Source of the DNA: JAVDCA01 sp035764045
Lineage (GTDB): Bacteria; Pseudomonadota; Alphaproteobacteria; Rhizobiales; Xanthobacteraceae
NCBI GenBank assembly: GCA_035764045.1
Contig: DASTZX010000073.1
Location: forward strand, 1-7,468
Length of the DNA stretch: 7,468 nt
Direction: 5' to 3'
Shown here: positions 1 through 5,996 of the stretch, piece by piece
Layout: every line of letters begins with the position of its first letter
Numbering within the stretch: position 1 is the stretch's first letter
Translations under genes and position numbers: made by a program
The notes under the pieces: generated by a model
What the model was told of the DNA's origin: nothing
Seen by the model: the letters and a program-made list of their open reading frames with translations, nothing else
The model's database searches: none

Positions 1-689
1 ATGAGCTCCTCGTCTTGCATCCGTCCTAGGATCGTCGGGTTGGCAATCTTGTAGCCGTTGAGATGCAGGATCGGCAGCACTGCGCCATCGCAGGTCGGAT
101 TGAGAAATTTGTTGCAATGCCACGACGCGGCGAGTGGACCGGTTTCGGCCTCGCCGTCTCCAACCACGCACGCTACGATGAGATCCGGGTTATCGAACGC
201 AGCGCCGTGGGCGTGCGCAAGGGAATAGCCGAGCTCCCCGCCTTCGTGGATTGAGCCGGGCGTTTCCGGTGCGGCGTGACTCGGAATGCCGCCGGGAAAG
301 GAGAATTGCCTGAACAGCTTGTGCAGCCCATCGGCATCCTGCTTGATCGATGGATACACCTCGCTGTAGGTCCCCTCCAGGTAGGTGTTCGCGACCATCC
401 CGGGACCGCCGTGTCCGGGGCCGCAGATATAGATGACGTTCAAGTCGCGTAGCCTGATCACGCGATTGAGGTGGGCATAGATGAAATTGAGCCCTGGCGT
501 AGTGCCCCAGTGCCCGAGCAGGCGTGGCTTGATATGTTCGGGTTTTAGCGGCTGCTTCAGCAACGGATTGTCGAGCAAGTAGATTTGTCCTACCGAGAGG
601 TAGTTAGCGGCGCGCCAATAGGCGTCGATACGCGATAATTCTTGCTCGCTTAGGACGTTCGTTGTGCTCTCGGACGCTGCCTCCTGCAT
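1..689 (-). CDS. xfp: Phosphoketolase, N-terminal part (cut by the window edge)
   Basis: Thiamine-diphosphate enzyme that uses phosphate to cleave xylulose 5-phosphate and/or fructose 6-phosphate into acetyl phosphate plus an aldose phosphate. It acts in the cytoplasm. The 229 codons present cover the XFP N-terminal domain. GHWGTTPG (H60), CGPGHGG (H93) and GGIPSHAAPETPGS (H138) give three histidines spaced like the catalytic-site histidines known from bifidobacterial enzymes (64, 97, 142). The ThDP motif GDGEAETGPLA starts at G177 and ends near N211 in HLNGYKIANPT. Family members have about 790-800 residues, so over two thirds lies left of the window. The start ATG is set by an AGGAGG eight bases upstream. 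Lines counted in this gene are about 52-58% GC, against 70-80% in the genes to the right, and a tRNA-like junction lies between. Whether it prefers xylulose or fructose phosphate cannot be told here. An acetate kinase gene is a common downstream partner but is not visible. Confidence 0.95.
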   Translation of the reverse strand, partial: MQEAASESTTNVLSEQELSRIDAYWRAANYLSVGQIYLLDNPLLKQPLKPEHIKPRLLGHWGTTPGLNFIYAHLNRVIRLRDLNVIYICGPGHGGPGMVANTYLEGTYSEVYPSIKQDADGLHKLFRQFSFPGGIPSHAAPETPGSIHEGGELGYSLAHAHGAAFDNPDLIVACVVGDGEAETGPLAASWHCNKFLNPTCDGAVLPILHLNGYKIANPTILGRMQDEEL

Positions 690-697
690 TGGATGGA

Positions 698-703
698 CCT
701 CCT
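698..703 (-). promoter_or_regulatory. Ribosome binding site of the phosphoketolase gene
   Basis: AGGAGG on the minus strand, eight bases before the ATG whose A is at 689. It fixes the start codon, and the protein then begins MQEAASESTTNVLSEQEL. No convincing sigma-70 promoter was found between here and the tRNA-like fragment. Confidence 0.8.
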
Positions 704-937
704 CGAATGCTCGACGCCATCGTCGTCGGCCTGCCGAGCGCAATGTTCAGGCGTTATGGAAGTCATTGGCTCAACGACGCTGGGTGACGCATCGTTCCGC
801 GCATTGCAGCGACAGCGTTCTACGACGACGGGTCGCGGACGTTCTTGGCGCGTCCGACGCATCCGGCATGCGAGCCAACTTTACGCAGCATGGCCAACCG
901 GCAGGTCCGAACAGCGCCTAGAAATCAATAGGTTGAT
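704..937. other. Gene-free stretch between phosphoketolase and the tRNA-like fragment
   Basis: No convincing gene on either strand. Reading frames here are short and look like no protein I recognise; the plus-strand frame opening near 705 stops after 26 codons. It should hold the promoter of the phosphoketolase gene. If the tRNA fragment next to it is an attachment site, this is the end of an acquired segment and may be decayed sequence. Confidence 0.5.
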
Positions 938-938
938 T
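923..938. repeat. Small inverted repeat beside the tRNA-like fragment
   Basis: AATCAA, a four-base loop TAGG, then TTGATT: a perfect 6-bp stem. It ends where the tRNA similarity begins. It could be an integrase arm or excisionase site at the edge of an attachment site, or chance; the stem is short and AT-rich. Confidence 0.35.
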
Positions 939-988
939 CAAACTTCGAATCTGAGGGTCGGGAGTTCGAATCTCTGCCGAGCGCGCCA
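938..988 (+). other. 3' half of a tRNA-Arg(TCG)-like gene, probable attachment site remnant
   Basis: The segment reads as a tRNA from the anticodon arm to the CCA end. The anticodon stem is TCAAA/TCTGA (four of five pairs), with loop CTTCGAA carrying anticodon TCG at 945-947. A five-base variable region GGGTC follows, then a T arm GGGAG/CTCTG around the invariant TTCGAAT at 965-971. The end is CGAGCGC G CCA, with CCA at 986-988. There is no D arm or 5' acceptor strand upstream, so it cannot be a working tRNA. One extra C lies between T stem and acceptor strand, and the T stem has weak outer pairs, both consistent with decay. tRNA-targeting integrases commonly recombine in the anticodon or T arm and leave such a 3' copy. 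By that geometry the inserted segment lies to the left, on the phosphoketolase side. Confidence 0.6.
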
Positions 989-997
989 CGTTGGGCC

Positions 998-2119
998 TCA
1001 GCTCGGCTTGGCTGGGCGTGATGCCGGCCCCATGCTGTGAAAGCGCAGGAGCTGCTCGGCGGTCGACCGGCTCAGCCGCTCGAAGCTCGCCAGATTCTGC
1101 TGCATCTCCGTGATGGAGATGCCTTTCGGGCCGGCACGCAGGCGCAGGAGCGCCTTGACGGTCGGCCAAGCGAGGCCGCGGGCGCGCGCAATGACGAGGA
1201 CCGCGTCGGAGCGGTCGCCATGCAGGGCCTCGTCGGCAGCCGGGACCGGCAGCGCCGCGAGAAGCGCGAGCGCGACCACGCTCTCCTCCATCCGACCGCT
1301 CTCCGCATAGGCGGCAAGATCCGCCTCGCCCAGCATGCCGGCGCGATGGCGCGCGCACAGGAGTGCGGACGTCGCGGAATAGTCGCGCGGCTGCGCGGCG
1401 ATTTTCCGCCTCATCCGGCGGGCGACCTGCGCGACCACTTGATCGATATGGGTGCCGGCGTGCGGGTGACGCGCGCGGAGCTTCGTGCGCACCTGCTCCG
1501 ATGCGACGGCCAGCAGCTTCAAGAAAAGGTGCGGAGGGATGTCGCTGCGTGTGCCGACCCGCTCGGTCAGCCCGTCGTCGCCCTTGGCGCGACCGATCAG
1601 GGTGGCAAATCCCGCCGGCGAGAGCCTCGCTCCGGGATTGCCGGCGACCGTCGCCGCCACGGCGCGGTCGCCGCGCGCGACCAGAATGTCGGTCACCGAC
1701 TCGCCCAAGCTCCGCCGGCCGGCGATGGCGAGCAGATGCTGCTGGCTCTTGGCGTTCGCGTTCTCTATCAGCGTCTGCTCGTCGAGCCGCTCCGAGAGAC
1801 TGAGCACCGGCGTCGCGATCGCCGCGTCGTCGTCGAACGCCAGCATGCGGATGGTCGCGGGCGGCGCATTCGGCACCGGCGCGAGGCGCTCGGAGAGCAG
1901 GATGCGCGCTTCGCGCTCGATCTCGGCCGCGAGCCGGGTGATGACCTCGTCGAAGAACCCGATCTCCTCGTCCGAGTATCGCTCCGCCGAGTCGATGAAC
2001 AGCGTGGTGATCTGCTCGAGCATCTTGCCGCGCCGGGCGGCAGGCGCCCGCGCGACCGCGCGTTCGATGTCGCGGACGCTCGCCGCCATGTCAGCGCCGG
2101 TGGCCAATGCAGAGCCCAC
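998..2119 (-). CDS. DUF2336 domain protein downstream of the GGDEF-EAL gene
   Basis: Cytoplasmic, mostly helical protein of the DUF2336 family, common and multi-copy in Alphaproteobacteria. Its biochemical role is unknown to me. Family features are clear in the first 200 residues: RYSDEEIGFFDEVITRLAAEIE near 48-69, RLAPVPNAPPATIRMLAFDDD near 78-98, then SERLDEQTLI and HEAT-like helical repeats (HLLAIAGRRSLGESVTDILVARGD, about 128-151). The C-terminal half is less conserved but still helical. There is no signal peptide or membrane segment. The frame opens with GTG at 2119, three bases after the stop of the preceding gene. An in-frame ATG at 2089 (residue 11, MAASVRDIERAV) is an equally good start and would give 363 residues. 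GGAGG at 2133-2137 sits too far from the GTG (13 bases). It is almost certainly co-transcribed with the GGDEF-EAL gene. The stop lies nine bases from the tRNA-like CCA end. Confidence 0.85.
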   Translation of the reverse strand: MGSALATGADMAASVRDIERAVARAPAARRGKMLEQITTLFIDSAERYSDEEIGFFDEVITRLAAEIEREARILLSERLAPVPNAPPATIRMLAFDDDAAIATPVLSLSERLDEQTLIENANAKSQQHLLAIAGRRSLGESVTDILVARGDRAVAATVAGNPGARLSPAGFATLIGRAKGDDGLTERVGTRSDIPPHLFLKLLAVASEQVRTKLRARHPHAGTHIDQVVAQVARRMRRKIAAQPRDYSATSALLCARHRAGMLGEADLAAYAESGRMEESVVALALLAALPVPAADEALHGDRSDAVLVIARARGLAWPTVKALLRLRAGPKGISITEMQQNLASFERLSRSTAEQLLRFHSMGPASRPAKPS

Positions 2120-2126
2120 GGCTCAT
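2091..2126 (-). CDS. Possible 11-codon relay ORF between GGDEF-EAL and DUF2336
   Basis: An ATG overlaps the stop of the GGDEF-EAL gene (ATGA) and sits six bases after GGAGG (2133-2137), the only good ribosome binding site at this junction. It encodes MSRGLCIGHRR, then TGA. One base later comes the ATG at 2089 that is in frame with DUF2336 (TGA-C-ATG). Terminating ribosomes could hand over to the DUF2336 start. Alternatively, an indel has separated the true ATG from its gene, or the GTG at 2119 is simply used. Seen: the overlap and spacing. Inferred: translation. Confidence 0.3.
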   Translation of the reverse strand: MSRGLCIGHRR

Positions 2127-4816
2127 GCCGCGCCTCCGATCCGCGCCGGGTGCATGCGCTCGGCGCCGCGGGTGGAGAAATCCAGCTCCTCGGCCGGCAG
2201 CGGGCGATTGAACAGATAGCCCTGCACCTGGGTGCAGCCGGCTGCGCGCAACAGCTCGAACTGCTCGGTGGTCTCGACGCCTTCGCCGGTGGTTTCGACG
2301 TTCAGGCTGCGGCCGAGCCCGGTGACGGCGCAGACGATCGCGGCGCAATCGGCCCGGTCGGAGAATTCGGCGACGAACGACTTGTCGATCTTGATCTTGT
2401 CGAACGGGAACATGCGGAGATAGCTGAGCGAGGAATACCCGGTGCCGAAGTCATCGAGCACGATGCCGATGCCGAGCGCCTTGAGCTGATGCAGCACGGC
2501 GAGATTTTCCGCGTTCTTCTGCAGCAGCACGGATTCGGTGATCTCCACCTCGAGCCGCGAGGGCGAGAGGCCGGACTCGGCAAGCGCGCGGGTCACCGCG
2601 CTCACCAGATCGCCGCGCTGAAATTGAACCGGCGACAGGTTGACCGCGAGATTGACATGGGCGGGCCATTTCGCCGCCTCGGCGCAGGCCGTACGCAGGA
2701 TCCATTCGCCGATCGGGACGATCAGCCCGGATTCCTCGGCGATGGAGATGAACCGGTCCGGCGGCACGAGGCCGTAGGTCGGATGCTTCCAGCGCACCAG
2801 CGCCTCGGCGCCGCAGACGCGCTGCGTCGGAACATCGATGATCGTCTGGTAGTGCAGGGCGAACTGACCGCGCGCCAGCGCATCGCGCAGGTCGAACTCG
2901 AGCGCCCGCCGCAGCCTGGCATCGGCATCCATCTCGCTGGCGTAGAACTGGTGTCCCTTGCGTCCCTCGGATTTCGCCCGGTAAAGGGCGAGATCGGCGC
3001 ATTTGAGCAACTCCACCTGCGTCGTGCCGTCGCCTGGAGCGAGCGCGATGCCGGTGCTGATGCCGATGACGATCTGGTGGCCCTCGATGTAATACGGCTC
3101 GCTCAGGATCGACTGCAGCCGGGTGGCGAGGACGATCGCGTCCTCCTGCTGGTCCGCCTCGCTGATCTGCAGGATCGCGAACTCGTCGCCGCCGAAGCGG
3201 GCCACGGTGCAATTCTCGTCGAGGCAACCGCGCAGGCGCTGGGCGATCAGCTTCAAGAGCTCGTCGCCGACCGGATGGCCCAGCGAGTCGTTCACCGCCT
3301 TGAACAGGTCGAGATCGAACAGGAGCACGTTGAAGCGCCGGCCGTAGACGTCGAGCGCGTCGAGCGCATCCTGCATCTTCTCGCCGAAATAGGCGCGGTT
3401 GGGCAGGTCGGTGAGGTGATCGTGGCGTGCCATGTGGGCGACCTGCGCTGCGGCGCGCTGGCGCTCGGTGATGTCCTCGTGCATCGCAACCCAGCCGCCG
3501 CCGGCCACCGGCTGGTTCTGCACCGCGGCCACGCGGCCGTCGGGGAGCTGCGCGACCGCATAGGAGGTCTTGCCGCGCGCAAGCTGGCGGCGCAGATCGG
3601 CGAGGTAGCGCTCGGGATCCACCGAGAGATTGCCCAGCGCCTGCCGCCGCCTGAGCATGTCGATGAGCGGGGTGCCCGGAGCGATGCCTGCGTCGGCGAG
3701 CCCATACATGTCGAGATAGCGCGCATTGGCAACGACGAGCCGCTCGGCGGCGTCGAACATGCACAGGCCCTGCGGCAGGTTGGAGATCGCCGCGTCGAGC
3801 CGCGCATTGGCCTCTTCCAGCTCGTGCGTCTTGGCCTCGAGCGCCGCCTCCGATCGGACCAGTTGCTCGAACTGCCGCGCCATGGCCCGCAGCAGGAAGG
3901 CCGCGCAGCACACCACAAGAAGCGTACCGGCGCCGATCACCGCCATGCGCCGATTCCAGGTGGCGGTCACGGTGGCTTCCGACAGCGCCACGTCGATCAC
4001 GAGCGGGTACTGAGCCAGCGGGCGCACCGCGACCAGCCGCGGCTCTCCATCGAACGAGCCAGGGGCGCGGAAATTCCCGCCGCCTCGCGCGACGACTTCG
4101 TGCCATCCGGAGGTGTGCGGGATCATCAGCCCGACCCGGGGCGCCGGATCGGGATAGCGCCAGATGATCGTGCCGTCCCGGCGCAGCATCAGGAAGGACT
4201 GTCCTTCGACCGTACCAATCGACTCATAGATGTCGCGGAAATAGGTGATCTCGACCCCGACCCCGATGGTGCCGGCGAATTCGCCGCGCGTGGTGTTGAT
4301 TCGCCGGTTGAAGAAGATCGTCGGCGTGCCGACGGTCTGGCTTTTCAGCGCCAGGCTGATGTGGAGCGCCGAATCATCGGCTTTGCGCATTTCCTGGAAG
4401 AACGCGCGGTCCGACAGATGGACGCCTGGCGCCGGCCATCGCCGGGTCGTGTTCAACTGGGTGCCGTCGCTTCCTGCGATCGCGATGACGGCCGCCTGCG
4501 GCAAGAGCGCCTGCCGGCCTTTCAGGAAGGCGAACATCTCCTCGGAGGAGGCGCGGCGCAGATCCGCCGGAGTCTCAATGCGAAGCGCATCGATGCGCGC
4601 CTGGACCTCACGCAAGACGGCATCGATCGACTCGACCGAGCGCTCCGTCTGGCTGGCGAGGATTTTGGCGAACCGGTCGGTCTCGCGCACGCCGGCGGCG
4701 GTCTGGTCCGAGCGGAGGCTCCAGGCCGTGATGCCGATCGCAAGCAGCGCGAGCGCCATCAGGCCGATCACAACCCAGAACAGGTGACGGAACACAACCT
4801 GATGACGGGGAGGCAT
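2123..4816 (-). CDS. Membrane-anchored GGDEF-EAL cyclic-di-GMP enzyme with periplasmic sensor and PAS-like domain
   Basis: Bifunctional-type c-di-GMP turnover protein in the inner membrane. Residues below count from a TTG at 4834 (903 residues). I prefer the ATG at 4816, which is residue 7 and leaves 897; neither start has a clear ribosome binding site. A membrane helix at 15-35 (VVIGLMALALLAIG) is followed by a periplasmic Cache-like sensor at about 40-290, with RAFFQEMRKADDSALHIS and FNRRI typical of the fold. A second helix lies at 298-316, then a coiled-coil linker (320-350) and a PAS-like segment (350-455). GGDEF is intact (RFGGDEF, 548-552), but the inhibitory RxxD site five residues before it is absent. 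EAL is complete: E677 of EAL, N732, EITES 764-768, DD 794-795, K815, E851 in GEGVET, Q871 in QGYLF. Phosphodiesterase activity is therefore expected; the GGDEF half may be active or only a GTP-sensing regulator. The usual AEGVET reads GEGVET. The DUF2336 gene follows directly. Confidence 0.93.
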   Translation of the reverse strand: MPPRHQVVFRHLFWVVIGLMALALLAIGITAWSLRSDQTAAGVRETDRFAKILASQTERSVESIDAVLREVQARIDALRIETPADLRRASSEEMFAFLKGRQALLPQAAVIAIAGSDGTQLNTTRRWPAPGVHLSDRAFFQEMRKADDSALHISLALKSQTVGTPTIFFNRRINTTRGEFAGTIGVGVEITYFRDIYESIGTVEGQSFLMLRRDGTIIWRYPDPAPRVGLMIPHTSGWHEVVARGGGNFRAPGSFDGEPRLVAVRPLAQYPLVIDVALSEATVTATWNRRMAVIGAGTLLVVCCAAFLLRAMARQFEQLVRSEAALEAKTHELEEANARLDAAISNLPQGLCMFDAAERLVVANARYLDMYGLADAGIAPGTPLIDMLRRRQALGNLSVDPERYLADLRRQLARGKTSYAVAQLPDGRVAAVQNQPVAGGGWVAMHEDITERQRAAAQVAHMARHDHLTDLPNRAYFGEKMQDALDALDVYGRRFNVLLFDLDLFKAVNDSLGHPVGDELLKLIAQRLRGCLDENCTVARFGGDEFAILQISEADQQEDAIVLATRLQSILSEPYYIEGHQIVIGISTGIALAPGDGTTQVELLKCADLALYRAKSEGRKGHQFYASEMDADARLRRALEFDLRDALARGQFALHYQTIIDVPTQRVCGAEALVRWKHPTYGLVPPDRFISIAEESGLIVPIGEWILRTACAEAAKWPAHVNLAVNLSPVQFQRGDLVSAVTRALAESGLSPSRLEVEITESVLLQKNAENLAVLHQLKALGIGIVLDDFGTGYSSLSYLRMFPFDKIKIDKSFVAEFSDRADCAAIVCAVTGLGRSLNVETTGEGVETTEQFELLRAAGCTQVQGYLFNRPLPAEELDFSTRGAERMHPARIGGAA
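2133..2137 (-). promoter_or_regulatory. Ribosome binding site at the GGDEF-EAL/DUF2336 junction
   Basis: GGAGG read on the minus strand, inside the last codons of the GGDEF-EAL gene. It is six bases from an ATG in the wrong frame for DUF2336, 13 bases from the GTG in frame with it, and 43 bases from the in-frame ATG at 2089. Its position makes the DUF2336 start ambiguous. Confidence 0.5.
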
Positions 4817-4870
4817 GGCACACCAACCGGACAATTCGACGAAAAAGCTAAGCGGTAAGGGTTAATAAAT

Positions 4871-4896
4871 TCGGTTTCCGGTCGGTTTACGCCGAC
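4871..4896. repeat. Direct repeat plus dyad upstream of the GGDEF-EAL gene
   Basis: TCGGTTTCCG (4871-4880) recurs as TCGGTTTACG (4882-4891), one helical turn apart (11 bases). The second copy also forms a dyad, GTCGG-TTTACG-CCGAC (4881-4896). Together they lie 55-80 bases upstream of the ATG at 4816, where a regulator could sit. GGTTAA at 4860-4865, which reads TTAACC on the coding strand, lies between the repeats and the start. A function as operator is inferred. Confidence 0.4.
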
Positions 4897-4976
4897 AGGC
4901 GGACGGCCGTTGCGGCGGCTTTGGTCGGTCCCCGGCGGCCCGTCGGAAGGCGGCTCCGGCGCGCGGTCAAACGGAT

Positions 4977-5020
4977 AATTTTCCGCATAAGCGAGCAGGA
5001 ATTTTCCGCATAATGCGAGC
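4977..5020. repeat. Tandem 20/21-bp direct repeat upstream of the PilZ gene
   Basis: AATTTTCCGCATAAGCGAGC at 4977-4996 is repeated at 5000-5020, identical except for one extra T after CATAA. The offset is 23 bases, about two helical turns. The copies are AT-rich in a GC-rich region and lie 70-115 bases before the PilZ start codon. The second copy contains CATAAT, a passable -10 element, so the pair may be a duplicated regulator site overlapping the promoter. It lies in the divergent control region shared with the GGDEF-EAL gene (4817-5090). Confidence 0.65.
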
Positions 5021-5080
5021 GACTTGCGAAGCGATGAGGAAAGTTCTCTGCCGTATATGGACGGTGACGCGCATACGGTT

Positions 5081-5085
5081 GGAGG
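5081..5085 (+). promoter_or_regulatory. Ribosome binding site that sets the PilZ start
   Basis: GGAGG five bases before the ATG at 5091. The same frame is open from an ATG at 5013, but that start lies in the tandem repeat and has no ribosome binding site, so 5091 is the start. Confidence 0.8.
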
Positions 5086-5090
5086 CCCGC

Positions 5091-5336
5091 ATGGGCACGG
5101 CAGATCAGAGACGGCATACGCGGCACCTGGTTCTCAAGACCGGCAAGCTCGATTGCGCGGGGGCCATGGTGGATTGCGCGCTTCTCAATATCTCGCGGTC
5201 GGGCGCCTGCGTGCTCGTCCCCGACGCCCAGGCGATTCCGAATTCGGTCGCGATGATCATCGACGGCGACGAGGTCGTGCGCCGATGCAACGTGGCCTGG
5301 CGCGCGGGCGCGCGCATTGGCGTGGCTTTCGTTTAA
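5091..5336 (+). CDS. Single-domain PilZ protein (probable cyclic-di-GMP receptor)
   Basis: An 81-residue protein consisting of one PilZ domain, a cytoplasmic fold that binds c-di-GMP and passes the signal on to motility, exopolysaccharide or other targets. Both binding motifs are present: RRHTR (R7 to R11, RxxxR) and NISRSG (33-38, the (D/N)xSxxG motif). The rest follows the short rhizobial form: VLKTGKL, CALLNIS, GACVLV, then a last strand ending RIGVAFV. It is transcribed away from the GGDEF-EAL gene with about 275 bases between the two starts, so receptor and enzyme share a control region. There is no effector domain of its own, so it must act on a partner that is not identified here. Several copies of this type per genome are usual in Bradyrhizobium-like bacteria, so pairing with this enzyme is suggestive but not proven. 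Confidence 0.9.
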   Translation: MGTADQRRHTRHLVLKTGKLDCAGAMVDCALLNISRSGACVLVPDAQAIPNSVAMIIDGDEVVRRCNVAWRAGARIGVAFV

Positions 5337-5400
5337 GGCAGAGCTGCCGCGGTCCCGCGGGCGGGCCGGCGAGACGGGACACGCACCTCGCGAGGACGCC

Positions 5401-5444
5401 TAAAAACGCCAAAAGCGCACCCCGGTTCGACGCGGGATGCGCTT
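5401..5444 (-). terminator. Rho-independent terminator of the small exported protein gene
   Basis: On the minus strand AAGCGCA (complement of 5438-5444) pairs with TGCGCTT (complement of 5413-5419), extended inside by a partly paired CCCG/CGGG block around a GTCGAA-type loop. TTTT follows, with a second run of five T at 5402-5406. It starts 26 bases after the stop of the minus-strand gene at 5470. On the plus strand no T-run follows the hairpin, so it is a weaker candidate for ending the PilZ transcript. Confidence 0.8.
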
Positions 5445-5469
5445 CGGCTAATTCGTCAAAGGCGCGGGC

Positions 5470-5685
5470 TTAGAAGGTATCGAAGGACTGCTCCGGCAGG
5501 CTCTTGGCATCGGCCATCATCTGATAGACCGGCATCAGCGCGGTCGCCTCGTCGGCCGGGATGACCAGCAGGGAGAGATCCTCGGCACCGGCGAGCGCCC
5601 GGCTCGCTGCGGGGCTCGAGAGGGTCGCGGCGGCTGCGATGGCAAATGCCGTCAGCGCCAGGGCGGTGATCGTGATCGTCTTCAT
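5470..5685 (-). CDS. Small exported protein of unknown function
   Basis: 71 residues that I do not recognise. The first 33 or so form a classical signal peptide: MKTITIT, then a hydrophobic run ALALTAFAIAAAATL, then a small-residue region SSPAASRALA with likely cleavage near residues 31-33. The mature part would be only about 38-40 residues: acidic near its start (AEDLS), with a stretch LLVIPADEATALMPVYQMMADAK and the end LPEQSFDTF. It has no cysteine and no second membrane helix. AGGAGG (5692-5697) six bases before the ATG and a strong terminator downstream show a stand-alone transcription unit. It diverges from the EXORDIUM-like gene across 354 bases. A periplasmic or secreted peptide is likely; the partner is unknown. 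Confidence 0.75.
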   Translation of the reverse strand: MKTITITALALTAFAIAAAATLSSPAASRALAGAEDLSLLVIPADEATALMPVYQMMADAKSLPEQSFDTF

Positions 5686-5767
5686 GGTGTCCCTCCTGCT
5701 CGTGAAATCCTGATATCCGTTCGTCGCGGGGCCCCGCGGGGCGGTTCAATGCGGCGCCGACGATTTT

Positions 5768-5790
5768 CGCCATGGCGGAAAGAATTCTTT
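5768..5790. repeat. Two adjacent perfect palindromes
   Basis: CGCCATGGCG (5768-5777) and AAAGAATTCTTT (5779-5790), separated by one base, in the divergent region about 85-105 bases upstream of the small exported protein. Back-to-back dyads of 10 and 12 bp could be an operator pair. No regulator family can be named. Confidence 0.4.
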
Positions 5791-5947
5791 GATCCCATCG
5801 GTCCGGCGGGCCTCTTTGCGCGGGCGTGGCTGTGGGGGGCGGGGGGCGAATGCCCAGGCCTTTCTAAAGCCGTCGGGCAGCCAGGGTGTGGAGACCGGGC
5901 CCCATGACGGCAGCCGGTGGCGGTAAACCATTGCCAACTGCCCCGGT

Positions 5948-5964
5948 TTAGGATTTCGTTAACC
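5948..5964 (+). promoter_or_regulatory. CtrA-like binding box
   Basis: TTAG-GATTTCG-TTAACC matches the alphaproteobacterial CtrA consensus TTAA-N7-TTAAC with one mismatch in the first half and exact spacing. It lies 76 bases before the start of the EXORDIUM-like gene. Similarity to the consensus is seen; binding is inferred. Confidence 0.35.
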
Positions 5965-5979
5965 CTGACATGGGAGCAA

Positions 5980-5996
5980 CGGCGGCGGAGCCGCCG
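5980..5996 (+). repeat. GC hairpin in the leader of the EXORDIUM-like gene
   Basis: CGGCGGC, a 3-base loop GGA, then GCCGCCG: a perfect 7-bp stem ending 43 bases before the start codon. No T-run follows, so it is not a standard terminator. It could stabilise the transcript or act in a leader structure. Confidence 0.4.

Noticed and set aside
938..988. A functional tRNA gene
   Set aside because: D arm and 5' acceptor strand are absent upstream, and there is an extra base between T stem and acceptor strand.
1037..4858. A 1273-codon open frame on the plus strand across both the DUF2336 and GGDEF-EAL genes
   Set aside because: It is in exact antisense codon register with both genes, so it stops only where they use TTA, CTA or TCA, codons that GC-rich genes rarely have. 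The translation is low-complexity, rich in R, G, A, D and E, with no recognisable domain, while the minus strand encodes clear families.
5013..5090. Upstream ATG for the PilZ gene
   Set aside because: It begins inside the tandem repeat without a ribosome binding site; the 5091 start with GGAGG gives the normal length for single-domain PilZ proteins.
5337..5360. Hairpins GGCAG/CTGCC and CCGCG/CGCGG just after the PilZ stop as a terminator
   Set aside because: The stems are short, overlap each other and are not followed by a T-run.
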